From positions 1-64,000 of the forward strand of contig CANXME010002586.1 of NCBI GenBank assembly GCA_948144175.1: a stretch of DNA of 64,000 nt, read 5' to 3'. The notes beneath the pieces were generated by a model. It searched no databases and had not been told where the DNA came from. It was given only the letters and a program-made list of their open reading frames with translations. Source of the DNA: Closterium sp. NIES-65 (taxonomy: Eukaryota > Streptophyta > Zygnematophyceae > Desmidiales > Closteriaceae). Both the position numbers and the translations under genes were made by a program. This document shows positions 20,901 to 28,113 of the stretch, in pieces (within the stretch, counting starts at the first letter, position 1; each line of letters opens with the position of its first letter).

Positions 20901-21426
20901 TCCCTGCGTGCTAATCCTCCCTGCGTGCTAATCCTCCCTGCGTGCGAATCCTCCCTGCGTGCTAATCCTCCCTGCGTGCGAATCCTCCCTGCGTGCGAAT
21001 CCTCCCTGCGTGCTAATCCTCCCTGCGTGCGAATCCTCCCTGCGTGCTAATCCTCCCTGCGTGCGAATCCTCCCTGCGTGCTAATCCTCCCTGCGTGCTA
21101 ATCCTCCCTGCGTGCTAATCCTCCCTGCGTGCTAATCCTCCCTGCGTGCTAATCCTCCCTGCGTGCTAATCCTCCCTGCGTGCTAATCCTCCCTGCGTGC
21201 TAATCCTCCCTGCGTGCTAATCCTCCCTGCGTGCTAATCCTCCCTGCGTGCTAATCCTCCCTGCAAGCTCCTCTTCCCCTCGTGCTCAACCTCCCTACGC
21301 TCTGCGTGTTCTTCCTCACTCCCCCCTATCCGCCCATCAGCCATAGCGAATCAGACCCCGAGTCCCATTGACTGGGAGCTCAAGGCACACAGCTCTGATG
21401 GGGAACCGCCTGGTCTGCTGCTGTGA
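14929..21426 (+). CDS. MOT2: Molybdate-anion transporter, MFSD5/MOT2 family
   Basis: Eight exons: 14929-15079, 15415-15559, 16183-16433, 16663-16851, 17147-17412, 18136-18351, 20002-20113, 21341-21426; 471 residues, close to the family norm of about 450. The protein is a 12-helix major facilitator. Landmarks shared with animal MFSD5 and algal MOT2 are LALEFSRG in helix 1, [19 protein letters not shown], the loop [37 protein letters not shown], and [20 protein letters not shown]2 in Chlamydomonas takes up molybdate for molybdenum cofactor; substrate here is by family only. It should sit in the plasma or an internal membrane. The short hydrophilic tail is encoded by exon 8. Introns carry echoes of exons 1, 2, 4, 5, 6 and 7, three minisatellites and a foldback element, stretching a 1.4-kb reading frame over 6.5 kb. 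Confidence 0.9.
15117..15210 (+). repeat. 3' echo of MFS exon 1 with its own donor
   Basis: Copy of the last 94 bases of exon 1 (from GAG TTC TC...) ending ATGATGG|GTATGT. Read in the parental frame it encodes [20 protein letters not shown] and beyond, with no stop. About ten codons differ synonymously and two change the residue (Arg/Gln each way). The copy has no matching acceptor in phase, so simple cassette use is not obvious. Confidence 0.9.
15640..16050 (+). repeat. Four 3' echoes of MFS exon 2
   Basis: Segments near 15641-15700, 15771-15840, 15880-15950 and 16016-16050 repeat the exon 2 end that encodes [22 protein letters not shown]. The first three retain a CAGTGAGTG or CAGTGAGCA donor; the fourth is truncated. 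They show graded decay away from the true exon (15415-15559). Confidence 0.85.
16920..17065 (+). repeat. Echoes of the MFS exon 4 end and exon 5 start
   Basis: 16932-16960 (gcgtacactgccgtagcttcaggtag) resembles the exon 4 end and donor (CTACCATGCCATCGCCTCAGGTAC). 17015-17065 (gcatgatgagaagattgatcgctctgttagaggccatccag) resembles the exon 5 start (ATGAGAAGATTGCCATTCTAGGAGCCATCCAG). Both lie in intron 4. Confidence 0.75.
17600..17850. mobile_element. Foldback (MITE-like) palindromic element in MFS intron 5
   Basis: A nest of inverted repeats: 17632-17654 (GCACCCAAACA/TGTTTGGGTGC, one-base centre), 17659-17674 (CTAGGGTTAACCCTAG, perfect) and a large imperfect hairpin with arms 17715-17756 and 17768-17811 that share TTGGGTTGGAG and CCAATAATGTTGG. 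Short further copies of CCAATAATGTTGG flank it. AT content and wording are unlike the surrounding intron, suggesting an inserted non-autonomous element. No transposase or clear target duplication is visible. Confidence 0.5.
17964..18095 (+). repeat. 5' echo of MFS exon 6 with acceptor
   Basis: Begins CCCGCCCAG|TGG and encodes [20 protein letters not shown], then [19 protein letters not shown] in frame, against [20 protein letters not shown] and [19 protein letters not shown] in the true exon (18136-18351). It breaks off before the [12 protein letters not shown] motif and has no donor. Confidence 0.9.
18447..19350 (+). repeat. 19-bp minisatellite, about 47 copies, derived from MFS exon 6
   Basis: Unit GCATGCGAGCACAGTGTGT, nearly perfect. 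The core GCATGCGAGCACAG is exactly the stretch of exon 6 at 18253-18266 that encodes MRAQ. The array ends in a 3' echo of exon 6, so it expanded inside a duplicated exon. Because 19 is not a multiple of 3, the very long open frames through it are artefacts. Confidence 0.95.
19346..19441 (+). repeat. 3' echo of MFS exon 6 with donor
   Basis: Follows the 19-bp array: GCACAGTGCGTGCCTGAGGAG, then CCACCATCATGAACTTCTTC and onwards, ending CTCTACCAC|GTGGGT. One base is lost relative to the exon (TCCCGATCCACC to TCCCCTCCACC), so the frame is broken. Confidence 0.88.
19466..19686. repeat. 9-bp minisatellite (GGTGATGGG), about 24 copies
   Basis: Nearly perfect GATGGGGGT repeats in MFS intron 6, starting soon after the donor of the exon 6 echo. 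Confidence 0.95.
19889..19930 (+). repeat. 5' echo of MFS exon 7
   Basis: CGCCAG|GTGCAAGCCTTCCCAATGACGGCCATGTTGCTCATGG repeats the acceptor and first 40 bases of exon 7 (20002 onward) with few changes (R to Q, F to L). It has no donor. Confidence 0.85.
20243..21264 (+). repeat. 17-bp minisatellite, about 60 copies, with a CTAAT/CGAAT dimorphism
   Basis: Unit TCCTCCCTGCGTGCTAA in MFS intron 7. Copies alternate irregularly between GCTAAT and GCGAAT (one GCCAAT). CTAAT fits the plant branch-point consensus and is followed by a pyrimidine run, so part of the array offers many potential branch sites before the true acceptor at 21340. Confidence 0.95.
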
Positions 21427-22210
21427 CTCTTCCAGCATTCCTAGGGAGATTGGATGACACGAGCTTCTGTGATAGAAAAGAGCCTTGCTTTCAATAGAGA
21501 CCTAATGCAGCGGCAGCTGCAGGTAAAATTGGTTCATGCTATGAGCTGAGTGGGCGTTGCTCTAACAAACACCGCACCACCCATTCGTGGTGATTCCTCA
21601 TCTCCTGTAACAGGCCGTATCGATGGAACAATGTTCGGGATAGGTGGAGTGGAGTAGAGAGCTGGCTGAAGAGCACATCTGTCCAGGCTTGCGGCACATC
21701 ATTCATTCACCATGCTTGCCCGAGTTGGAACCACCTGCTCGCTCGTCTACGGAACAGCTTCATGAAGAAACAGATTTTCATTGTTGGATTTAAATATGCT
21801 CTAAGCATGGCCCACAGCTACATCCTTATGACACAAGTGCTCTTGCACGCCCGGCCTGGCCTTGACTCCTCTCCAGCCCTAGTGCTGTAGGGATTCTTCT
21901 AACACCTCTACCCATGCTCCCGCCTCCCGAGATTGAACAAGTGTTTTGAGAACGTCTCTAAAAGCACTTGTTCAATCGCCCGGCCTGGCCTTCCCTGCTC
22001 TCCAGCCCTCGTGCTGGAGTTCTTCAACAGGCGTGCTGGCGGGATTCTTCTAACATCTCTACCCATGCTCCCGCCTCCCTCACCACCATCTCCTGCTGCC
22101 GCCCTGCTGCCCTGCTGCCCTGCTGCCCTCTTCCCAGAAATTCCCGCTTTCTGCCATCACAGGCAATATCAGCCCAATGCAGCAATCAGGCCCACATCCT
22201 CCTCTGTCAA
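21427..22210. other. Convergent intergenic region between the MFS and CMS1 genes
   Basis: Holds both 3' ends. 21931-21943 (GATTGAACAAGTG) and 21965-21977 (CACTTGTTCAATC) form a perfect 13-bp hairpin with a 21-base loop. The phrases CGCCCGGCCTGGCCTT and CTACCCATGCTCCCGCCTCC each occur twice (21848-21930 and 21978-22080), so about 130 bases flanking the hairpin are duplicated. No gene recognised. Confidence 0.5.
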
Positions 22211-23189
22211 TCACCACTGCGCTTTCCACCACCGCCCCGCCCCCTCCCCCCCCCTTCCCCCGCCGCCTCTTCCCCTTCCACCCCTTCCCCCGCCACCCCT
22301 TGCACCACTACCTCTTCCCCCAAAACCTCTCACCAAACCACCTCCCCCCACACCACCCCTTCTTCCGCCACCCCTCCCCCCACCACCACCCCTTCTGCCT
22401 CTCCCCCCTTCACGCCTCCCTTTCCCCTTGCGCTCATCTCCTGCCGGTCCCCTTGCCGCACCACCTGCCCCTTCCTCCACAGCTGCACTCATCTCAGCTC
22501 CAGCAGTTGCCTTTGAAGCTTTGCGCTTCTTCTGCTTCTTCTGCAACCCCTCTTCCCCTCCTGCTGTGTCTCCTGCATCCTCTGTTCCTCCTCCTCCTCC
22601 TCCTTCTCCTTCTTCCTCTCCTTCTTCCCGCCTTGCACCGGCTGCCGCCCGCTTCTTTCCCTTCATCTGCTCTCCAGGAAGCTTCTTCCCGCCGCCCGCT
22701 TTGGGCGGCGAAGTGTCACCGGTCCAATCATGGAGCGCCAGTACAGCAGATTCCGAGAGAACCGATTCGTGCAGATGCTTTAGATACAGCTCCCAGAACT
22801 CGACCCTGTGGGGAAGGAGGGGGGTGGAGAGGAGGAACGGGGGAGAGAGAGGGGGTGGGGGGAGGAAAGGGGGAGCCGGAGAGAACTGATTCGTGCAGAT
22901 GCGTCAGATACCACCCCCAGAACTCGACCCTGTATAGAGGGCGAGGGAAGGGAAAGGAAAGAGGGAAAAGTTAGACGAAGGGGTGAAGCAGAGAAGGGGT
23001 GAAGCAGAGAGGGAGGGGATCAGTAGCGCGAGGTGAGTTGTGAGTGGTGTGTCAAGACCAAAATCATGAGACGGATGTAGTAAAAGGTGCACAAGTCGGG
23101 ACCATTTACAGAGAAAGAAGAAGGGCAGGGGGAAGGAAAGGGCGGCTGGAGAATGGGGGGTATGGGGCTTGGGGCATGGGCAGGGGCAG

Positions 23190-23274
<85 letters not shown>

Positions 23275-26200
23275 GGGCATGTGGGAACGCGAGATAGGCT
23301 GGTAGGCTCACTGGACATGAGGCATGCAGAGGAGGGTGAAGGCCTTGGGCGATGGCAGCAGCAATCGAAATGAGGGATGGGGCATGGAGCATATGGCACA
23401 GAGAGTGAAGCTCACCGCACGTCAGGCATGGAGAGGAGGGTGAAGGCCTTGGGCGATGGTAGCATGTCCAGCACCACCACACGGACACAGGCAAGACGTA
23501 GGGCACCGCATGAGAGGAGCTTCAGCAGCCTGGTGGGTGCATTGGCGGGGAGGTGGGTGGGTGGTTAGAAGGGTGGGTGGGGCATGTGAGGGAAACAGGG
23601 GGGCAGAGTGGCGCTGGCAGCATGTCGAGCACCACCACTCGCAGGCAGGCGAGCCGAAGGGCACCGGAGGAAAGCAGTTTCAGCAGCCTGGATGGTGCAT
23701 CGGTGGGGAGGTGGGTGGGAGGGTGGGTGCGGGCATGTGAGGAAGGTAGTGGCTTCACCAGCCTGGTTGCAGCAGCCTGGTTGGGGACTGTGAAGAGCAG
23801 GGAGTTGGAGGTCGCAGCTTCACACTCGCCTGTTGGGCGTGCCAGCAGCTTCACACTCGCCTGTTGGGCGTGCCAGCAGCTTCACACTCGCCTGTTGGGC
23901 GTGCCAGCAGCTTCACACTCGCCTGTTGGGCGTGCCAACAGCTTCACACTCGCCTGTTGGGCGTGCCAGCAGCTTCACACTCGCCTGTTGGGCGTGCCAG
24001 CAGCTTCACACTCGCCTGTTGGGCGTGCCAGCAGCTTCACACTCGCCTGTTGGGCGTGCCAGCAGCTTCACACTCGCCTGTTGGGCGTGCCAGCAGCTTC
24101 ACACTCACCTGTTGGGCGTGCCAGCAGCTTCACTCTCGCCTGTTGGGCGTGCCAGCAGCTTCACACTCACCTGTTGGGCGTGCCAGCAGCTTCACTCTCG
24201 CCTGTTGGGCGTGCCAGCAGCTTCACACTCGCCTGTTGGGCGTGCCAGCAGCTTCACACTCGCCTGTTGGGCGTGCCAGCAGCTTCACACTCGCCTGTTG
24301 GGCGTGCCAGCAGCTTCACACTCGCCTGTTGGGCGTGCCAGCAGCTTCACACTCGCCTGTTGGGCGTGCCAGCAGCTTCACACTCGCCTGTTGGGCGTGC
24401 CAGCAGCTTCACACTCGCCTGTTGGGCGTGCCAACAGCTTCACACTCGCCTGTTGGGCGTGCCAGCAGCTTCACACTCGCCTGTTGGGCGTGCCAGCAGC
24501 TTCACACTCGCCTGTTGGGCGTGCCAGCAGCTTCACACTCGCCTGTTGGGCGTGCCAGCAGCTTCACACTCGCCTGTTGGGCGTGCCAGCAGCTTCACAC
24601 TTGCCTGTTGGGCGTGCCAGCAGCTTCACACTCGCCTGTTGGGCGTGCCAACAGCTTCACACTCGCCTGTTGGGCGTGCCAGCAGCTTCACACTCGCCTG
24701 TTGGGCGTGCCAGCAGCTTCACACTCGCCTGTTGGGCGTGCCAGCAGCTTCACACTCGCCTGTTGGGCGTGCCAGCAGCTTCACACTCGCCTGTTGGGCG
24801 TGCCAGCAGCTTCACACTCACCTGTTGGGCGTGCCAGCAGCTTCACTCTCGCCTGTTGGGCGTGCCAGCAGCTTCACACTCACCTGTTGGGCGTGCCAGC
24901 AGCTTCACTCTCGCCTGTTGGGCGTGCCAGCAGCTTCACACTCGCCTGTTGGGCGTGCCAGCAGCTTCACACTCGCCTGTTGGGCGTGCCAGCAGCTTCA
25001 CACTCGCCTGTTGGGCGTGCCAGCAGCTTCACACTCGCCTGTTGGGCGTGCCAGCAGCTTCACACTCGCCTGTTGGGCGTGCCAGCAGCTTCACACTCGC
25101 CTGTTGGGCGTGCCAGCAGCTTCACACTCGCCTGTTGGGCGTGCCAGCAGCCACCTGTGATGCACGGGTCCCTTCCCTTTAACATCTCCACCCGCTCCTC
25201 CACCTTGAGGTGCGTCTTGCTCACCGTGCATCACCCATAATTTACCATGCAAGCCTCTCAGCCCCAAAAGTTGTTGGGAGTGCCAGCGGCGAAGTGCACC
25301 TGGCCTTTCAGCAGCTCCACCTGCTCCTCCACCTTGAGGTGCTTCTTGTTCACCGAGCATCATCGTCTCTCGATATGAATCACCTCTCAACCGGGAATGG
25401 CTCACCTGTTGGGAGTACCAGCAGCGATGTGTGCTGGTCCCACGCCCTTCAAAGCATGCACTAGCCATGACCCTTGCACGCACCCGTTGGGAGTACCGGC
25501 TGCAATATGAACAGGCCCCTTCAACACCTCCACCTGCTCCTCCACCTTGAGGTGCTTCGCGAACAGCTTGGCCACGCGGCACCCTCGCCCCACGCCCTTG
25601 CTCTGCCCCACGCCCTTGCTCTGCCCCACGCCCTTACACGCACGCACGCAAGCTTCAGGCGCTCACCTGTTGGGAGTGCCAGCAGCAATATGAACAGGTC
25701 CCTGCAGCACCTCTTTTTGAGTCGACTCAAAAATATCTTCAGGCGCTCACCTGTTGGGAGTGCCAGCAGCAATATGAACAGGCCCCTGCAGCACCTCTAC
25801 TTGTTCCTCCACCTTGAGGTGTTTGGCGAACAGCTTGGCCACGCGGCACCCAGTCTTGACCGTGCAGCACGTCTCAACCCAGAATGACTCACCTGTTGGG
25901 GGTGCCAGCAGCGATGTGCACGGGCCCTTTCAGCATCTCAACTTGCTCCTCCACTTTCAGGTGTTTAGCGAACAGCTTCGCCACGCGGCACCCACGCCCC
26001 ACGCCCTTGCACGCCCTCAGCAGGTCCACACACCGCACTGCCGAAGCTGACACTATCAGCACCACCGGACTCCCCGCCTCCCACTCTGCGTCTCCCTCCT
26101 CTTCTTTCCCCCCCTGCTGCCCCTGCTGCCCCTGCTGCCCCTGCTGCTGATTCTGCCCCTTTGGCTTCCGCCCTTGCCCCTTCTTTTGATCCTTGTCTGT

Positions 26201-27603
26201 TTCTTGCTTGTCGCCAGGTGGCAGCAGCAGCGACCGCCACGTGGCGCCGAGACTGCGCTTCAGGTGGTCGGCAAGACTCGGCCCCACGTGGGCGGCGGCA
26301 GACTCGCTGCCGGCCTTACCTCCCCTCCCTGCTCCCCTGCCGCCCGCCCCTCTGCCGCCCGCTTGCCCGCCGCCCGGTCCCCTGCCGCCCGGTTGCGCAC
26401 CTGGCGCCTGGGTGGTGGTGCTGGGGGCGGGCTGCTGCGGCGAGGAGGGTGAGTGGATGTTGTAGATCGCAATGGACGAGGCTGGAGGGGACAGGGGAGA
26501 GGTGAGAGGAGACAGGGGGGGGGGGGAGGTGAGAGGGGCAAATGTGATTGAATGTGGCAGAACGAGTGGGGCGATGCCTCTCTGCTGCGGGAGGGTGCGT
26601 GGATGTTGTAGATCGCAATCGACGAGGCTGCGCGGGGACAGGGGAGGGGAAGGGCGAGGGAGAGGAAGAGGATTGGAAGAATGAAAATGTTGGCAAACTT
26701 TGACCCAAATCTTGTTGTCGTAACTCCTTGGGCAGACCCCTCGCAACGCAGCTGGAATCACTCGCTCGCGCGCCATCGGCGACAGACACCTCGGGCAATT
26801 CGCCACTACCTGTGCTTGAACAACTTCGACCCATGCGCTCTTAACCCCTCAACCCCGACTAACCCCGGCTAACCCCTGCGGCAGGCACATCGCAGCGCAC
26901 CTGGGATCACTCGTTCGCGCTCAACGGACGACATGCTTCTGCCGCAGTTCGCCACCACCTGCGCCTGAAACCACTCCGCCGCCGCCGCTGCTGCCGCCGT
27001 TCCCCCTCCACTACCGCTTCCGCGTTCTTTCCCCTGGGTGGCACTCCGCGCAGCGGCCGCCGCCGCTTCCGCGACCAGCTTGTGCGCCTTGATGCGCCTC
27101 TGGCTGGCGGCCTCCGCGTCTAGTTGCGGAAGCAGCTCGCGCGGGGAAAGCTCCGCGTCCGCTTCCGCGAACCCGTGGGCATCATTGTCGTCTTGCGGAA
27201 CTTCCCCCTCTTCCGCTTCCTCCTCTTCCGCATCTTCCCCCAATTCCGCATCTTCCGCCCCTGCTACCAATTTGTCCTCAGCTGCTGCGCTTGACATTTC
27301 CCCCTGTTGCTCCGCTTCCCCCTGTTCTCCCCCGTCCTCCTCCGCCTCATCCCGCTCATCCGTAAGCTTACCCTTCTCCCCCCCCTCTTCCTTATGCGCG
27401 CCCGCCTCACTCCCCTCACCCCTGGCCTTCCGCGCTCTCTTCTTCTTCCCTTCCCCGGCCGACGCCGCGCCTCCCGCCGTGCTTACCGCTGTCGCAACGG
27501 TGCCTATGTCCGCGCCGACACGTGGATCGCCTTCATTGGCTGGATCCGCTCTACGTTTCTTGCCGCTCGTCTTCTTCCCGTCCTTATCACCGTCCACCGT
27601 CAT
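22211..27603 (-). CDS. CMS1: CMS1/CMSS1-like ribosome biogenesis protein with RGG-rich tail
   Basis: Exons on the minus strand: 26901-27603, 25893-26481, 23416-23529, 22211-22805; 666 residues. CMS1 belongs to the U3-containing 90S pre-ribosome, and the fold resembles a degenerate DEAD-box helicase. Diagnostic blocks are SPVVLIVSASAVRCVDLLRA, CRVAKLFAKHLKVEEQVEML, VHIAAGTPNR then LLKLLSCGALRL, VRVVVLDMLPSPKAFTLLSM and VEFWELYLKHL. The N-terminus is a Lys-rich, then Glu/Asp-rich, nuclear-type disordered region. Exon 2 adds a Gly/Arg-rich linker. The C-terminal tail of about 150 residues is rich in RG and RGG runs, absent from animal and Arabidopsis CMS1 as I remember them, and would suit RNA or nucleolar binding. 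The exon 1 to 2 join (CCAG|GTGCGC to CTCCAG|CC) was chosen by phase and by analogy to homologues. Echoes of every exon lie in the introns, and one became a 43-copy minisatellite. Confidence 0.85.
22860..22935 (-). repeat. 5' echo of CMS1 exon 4
   Basis: Minus strand CTATACAG|GGTCGAGTTCTGG encodes VEFWGWYLTHLHESVL in frame against VEFWELYLKHLHESVL in the true exon, then diverges. It retains the acceptor only. Confidence 0.88.
23172..23278. repeat. GGGCAT hexanucleotide repeat
   Basis: About 17 copies of GGGCAT in CMS1 intron 3, next to an echo of exon 3. Confidence 0.95.
23300..23365 (-). repeat. 3' echo of CMS1 exon 3
   Basis: Minus strand CCATCGCCCAAGGCCTTCAC then CCTCCTCTGCATGCC, closely matching the exon 3 end (PSPKAFTLLSMP) but with the donor altered. 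Confidence 0.8.
23595..23705 (-). repeat. 5' echo of CMS1 exon 3
   Basis: Minus strand CATCCAG|GCTGCTGAAACTG encodes LLKLLSSGALRLACLRVVVL then DMLPAPL in frame, against LLKLLSCGALRLACVRVVVL DMLPSPK in the true exon. Most base differences are in third codon positions. It retains the acceptor only. Confidence 0.88.
23818..25150 (-). repeat. 31-bp minisatellite made of the CMS1 exon 2 end and donor, about 43 copies
   Basis: Minus-strand unit GCTGCTGGCACGCCCAACAG followed by GCGAGTGTGAA. The first part is the coding end of exon 2 (AAGTPN plus two bases of Arg); the second is a donor-like site. Most units carry GCGAGT, and four (near 24105, 24170, 24820, 24885) carry a canonical GTGAGT. The array lies in intron 2, beyond a series of larger exon 2 echoes. 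Confidence 0.95.
25135..25862 (-). repeat. Five to six 3' echoes of CMS1 exon 2 in tandem
   Basis: Copies near 25135-25215, 25265-25350, 25400-25445, 25485-25585, 25660-25713 and 25747-25862 each repeat the end of exon 2, covering AKHLKVEEQVE..GPVHIAAGTPNR to differing lengths, usually with the CAACAG|GTGAG donor. A 20-bp perfect palindrome (25714-25733) separates two of them. Confidence 0.88.
25714..25733. repeat. 20-bp perfect palindrome at an echo junction
   Basis: TTTTTGAGTCGACTCAAAAA lies exactly where one exon 2 echo breaks off and the next begins. Shorter or half copies occur at 48097-48112, 48165-48180, 50591-50602 and 55065-55077. Confidence 0.9.
26570..26645 (-). repeat. 5' echo of CMS1 exon 2
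   Basis: Minus strand GCGCAG|CCTCGTCGATTGCG encodes SSIAIYNIHAPS in frame against SSIAIYNIHSPS in the true exon, then diverges. Acceptor retained. Confidence 0.85.
26735..26835 (-). repeat. 3' echo of CMS1 exon 1
   Basis: Minus strand repeats the exon 1 end: VVQAQVVANC..LSPMARERVI against WFQAQVVANC..MSSVERERVI. It lacks the GT donor at the position used in exon 1 (CCAGCTGCG instead of CCAGGTGCG). Confidence 0.8.
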
Positions 27604-28113
27604 ATTGGAGGCACTCTATGAGATTTCTCAAAATTTCCTCCACGCTACGATTCCACTCTGGAGTCTAAACTTTGGCGACAGGCCACGCGCTGTGTGCTAA
27701 TGATGGGGCGAATTTGAAGGTCGCAGATTCTCTCGAGGTTGAGGGTTGGAGGTTGTGGGGTTTCTGGTGGTGAGGCGCGTGAAAGGCGTGGGCCTTCGAG
27801 GTGGTACCTCGTTACAAATTTCCTCGCTGTGCCTGTATACCAGCATAGCATTTTAGCACCGGCTTGCAAACACGTGTCAATTCAAGCATCCAAAATACTC
27901 AGTCAAGCAGTGCTAAGCTACTGAAACCGGCATTAAGACACTGTTGACTGGTCCCATTATTCAAAATACAATTCTTCAAAGCACAAATACTTTACAAGGT
28001 CCTTCCTACTCTGAATCTACACCTACAATATATAGAAAACATCACATACCAGATACAAACCATGCGTAAGATAAATGTAGATCAGGCTTCAGAATTTAAA
28101 ACGTTCTCTCTAA
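27604..28113. other. Spacer between the EFR3 3' end and CMS1 start
   Basis: Upstream region of CMS1 and 3' region of the EFR3-like gene. AT-richer than its flanks after 27830. No gene or clear motif seen. Confidence 0.4.

Noticed and set aside
22177..22974. Plus-strand Pro/Ser/Leu-rich frames of 180-320 codons
   Set aside because: Antisense shadows of the Gly/Arg-rich last exon of CMS1, whose minus-strand frame is tied in phase to conserved upstream exons.
23553..25182. Plus-strand open frames of 449-535 codons with repeated Cys/Trp/Leu peptides
   Set aside because: Antisense translation of the 31-bp array in CMS1 intron 2. No family resemblance, and it appears in three frames at once.
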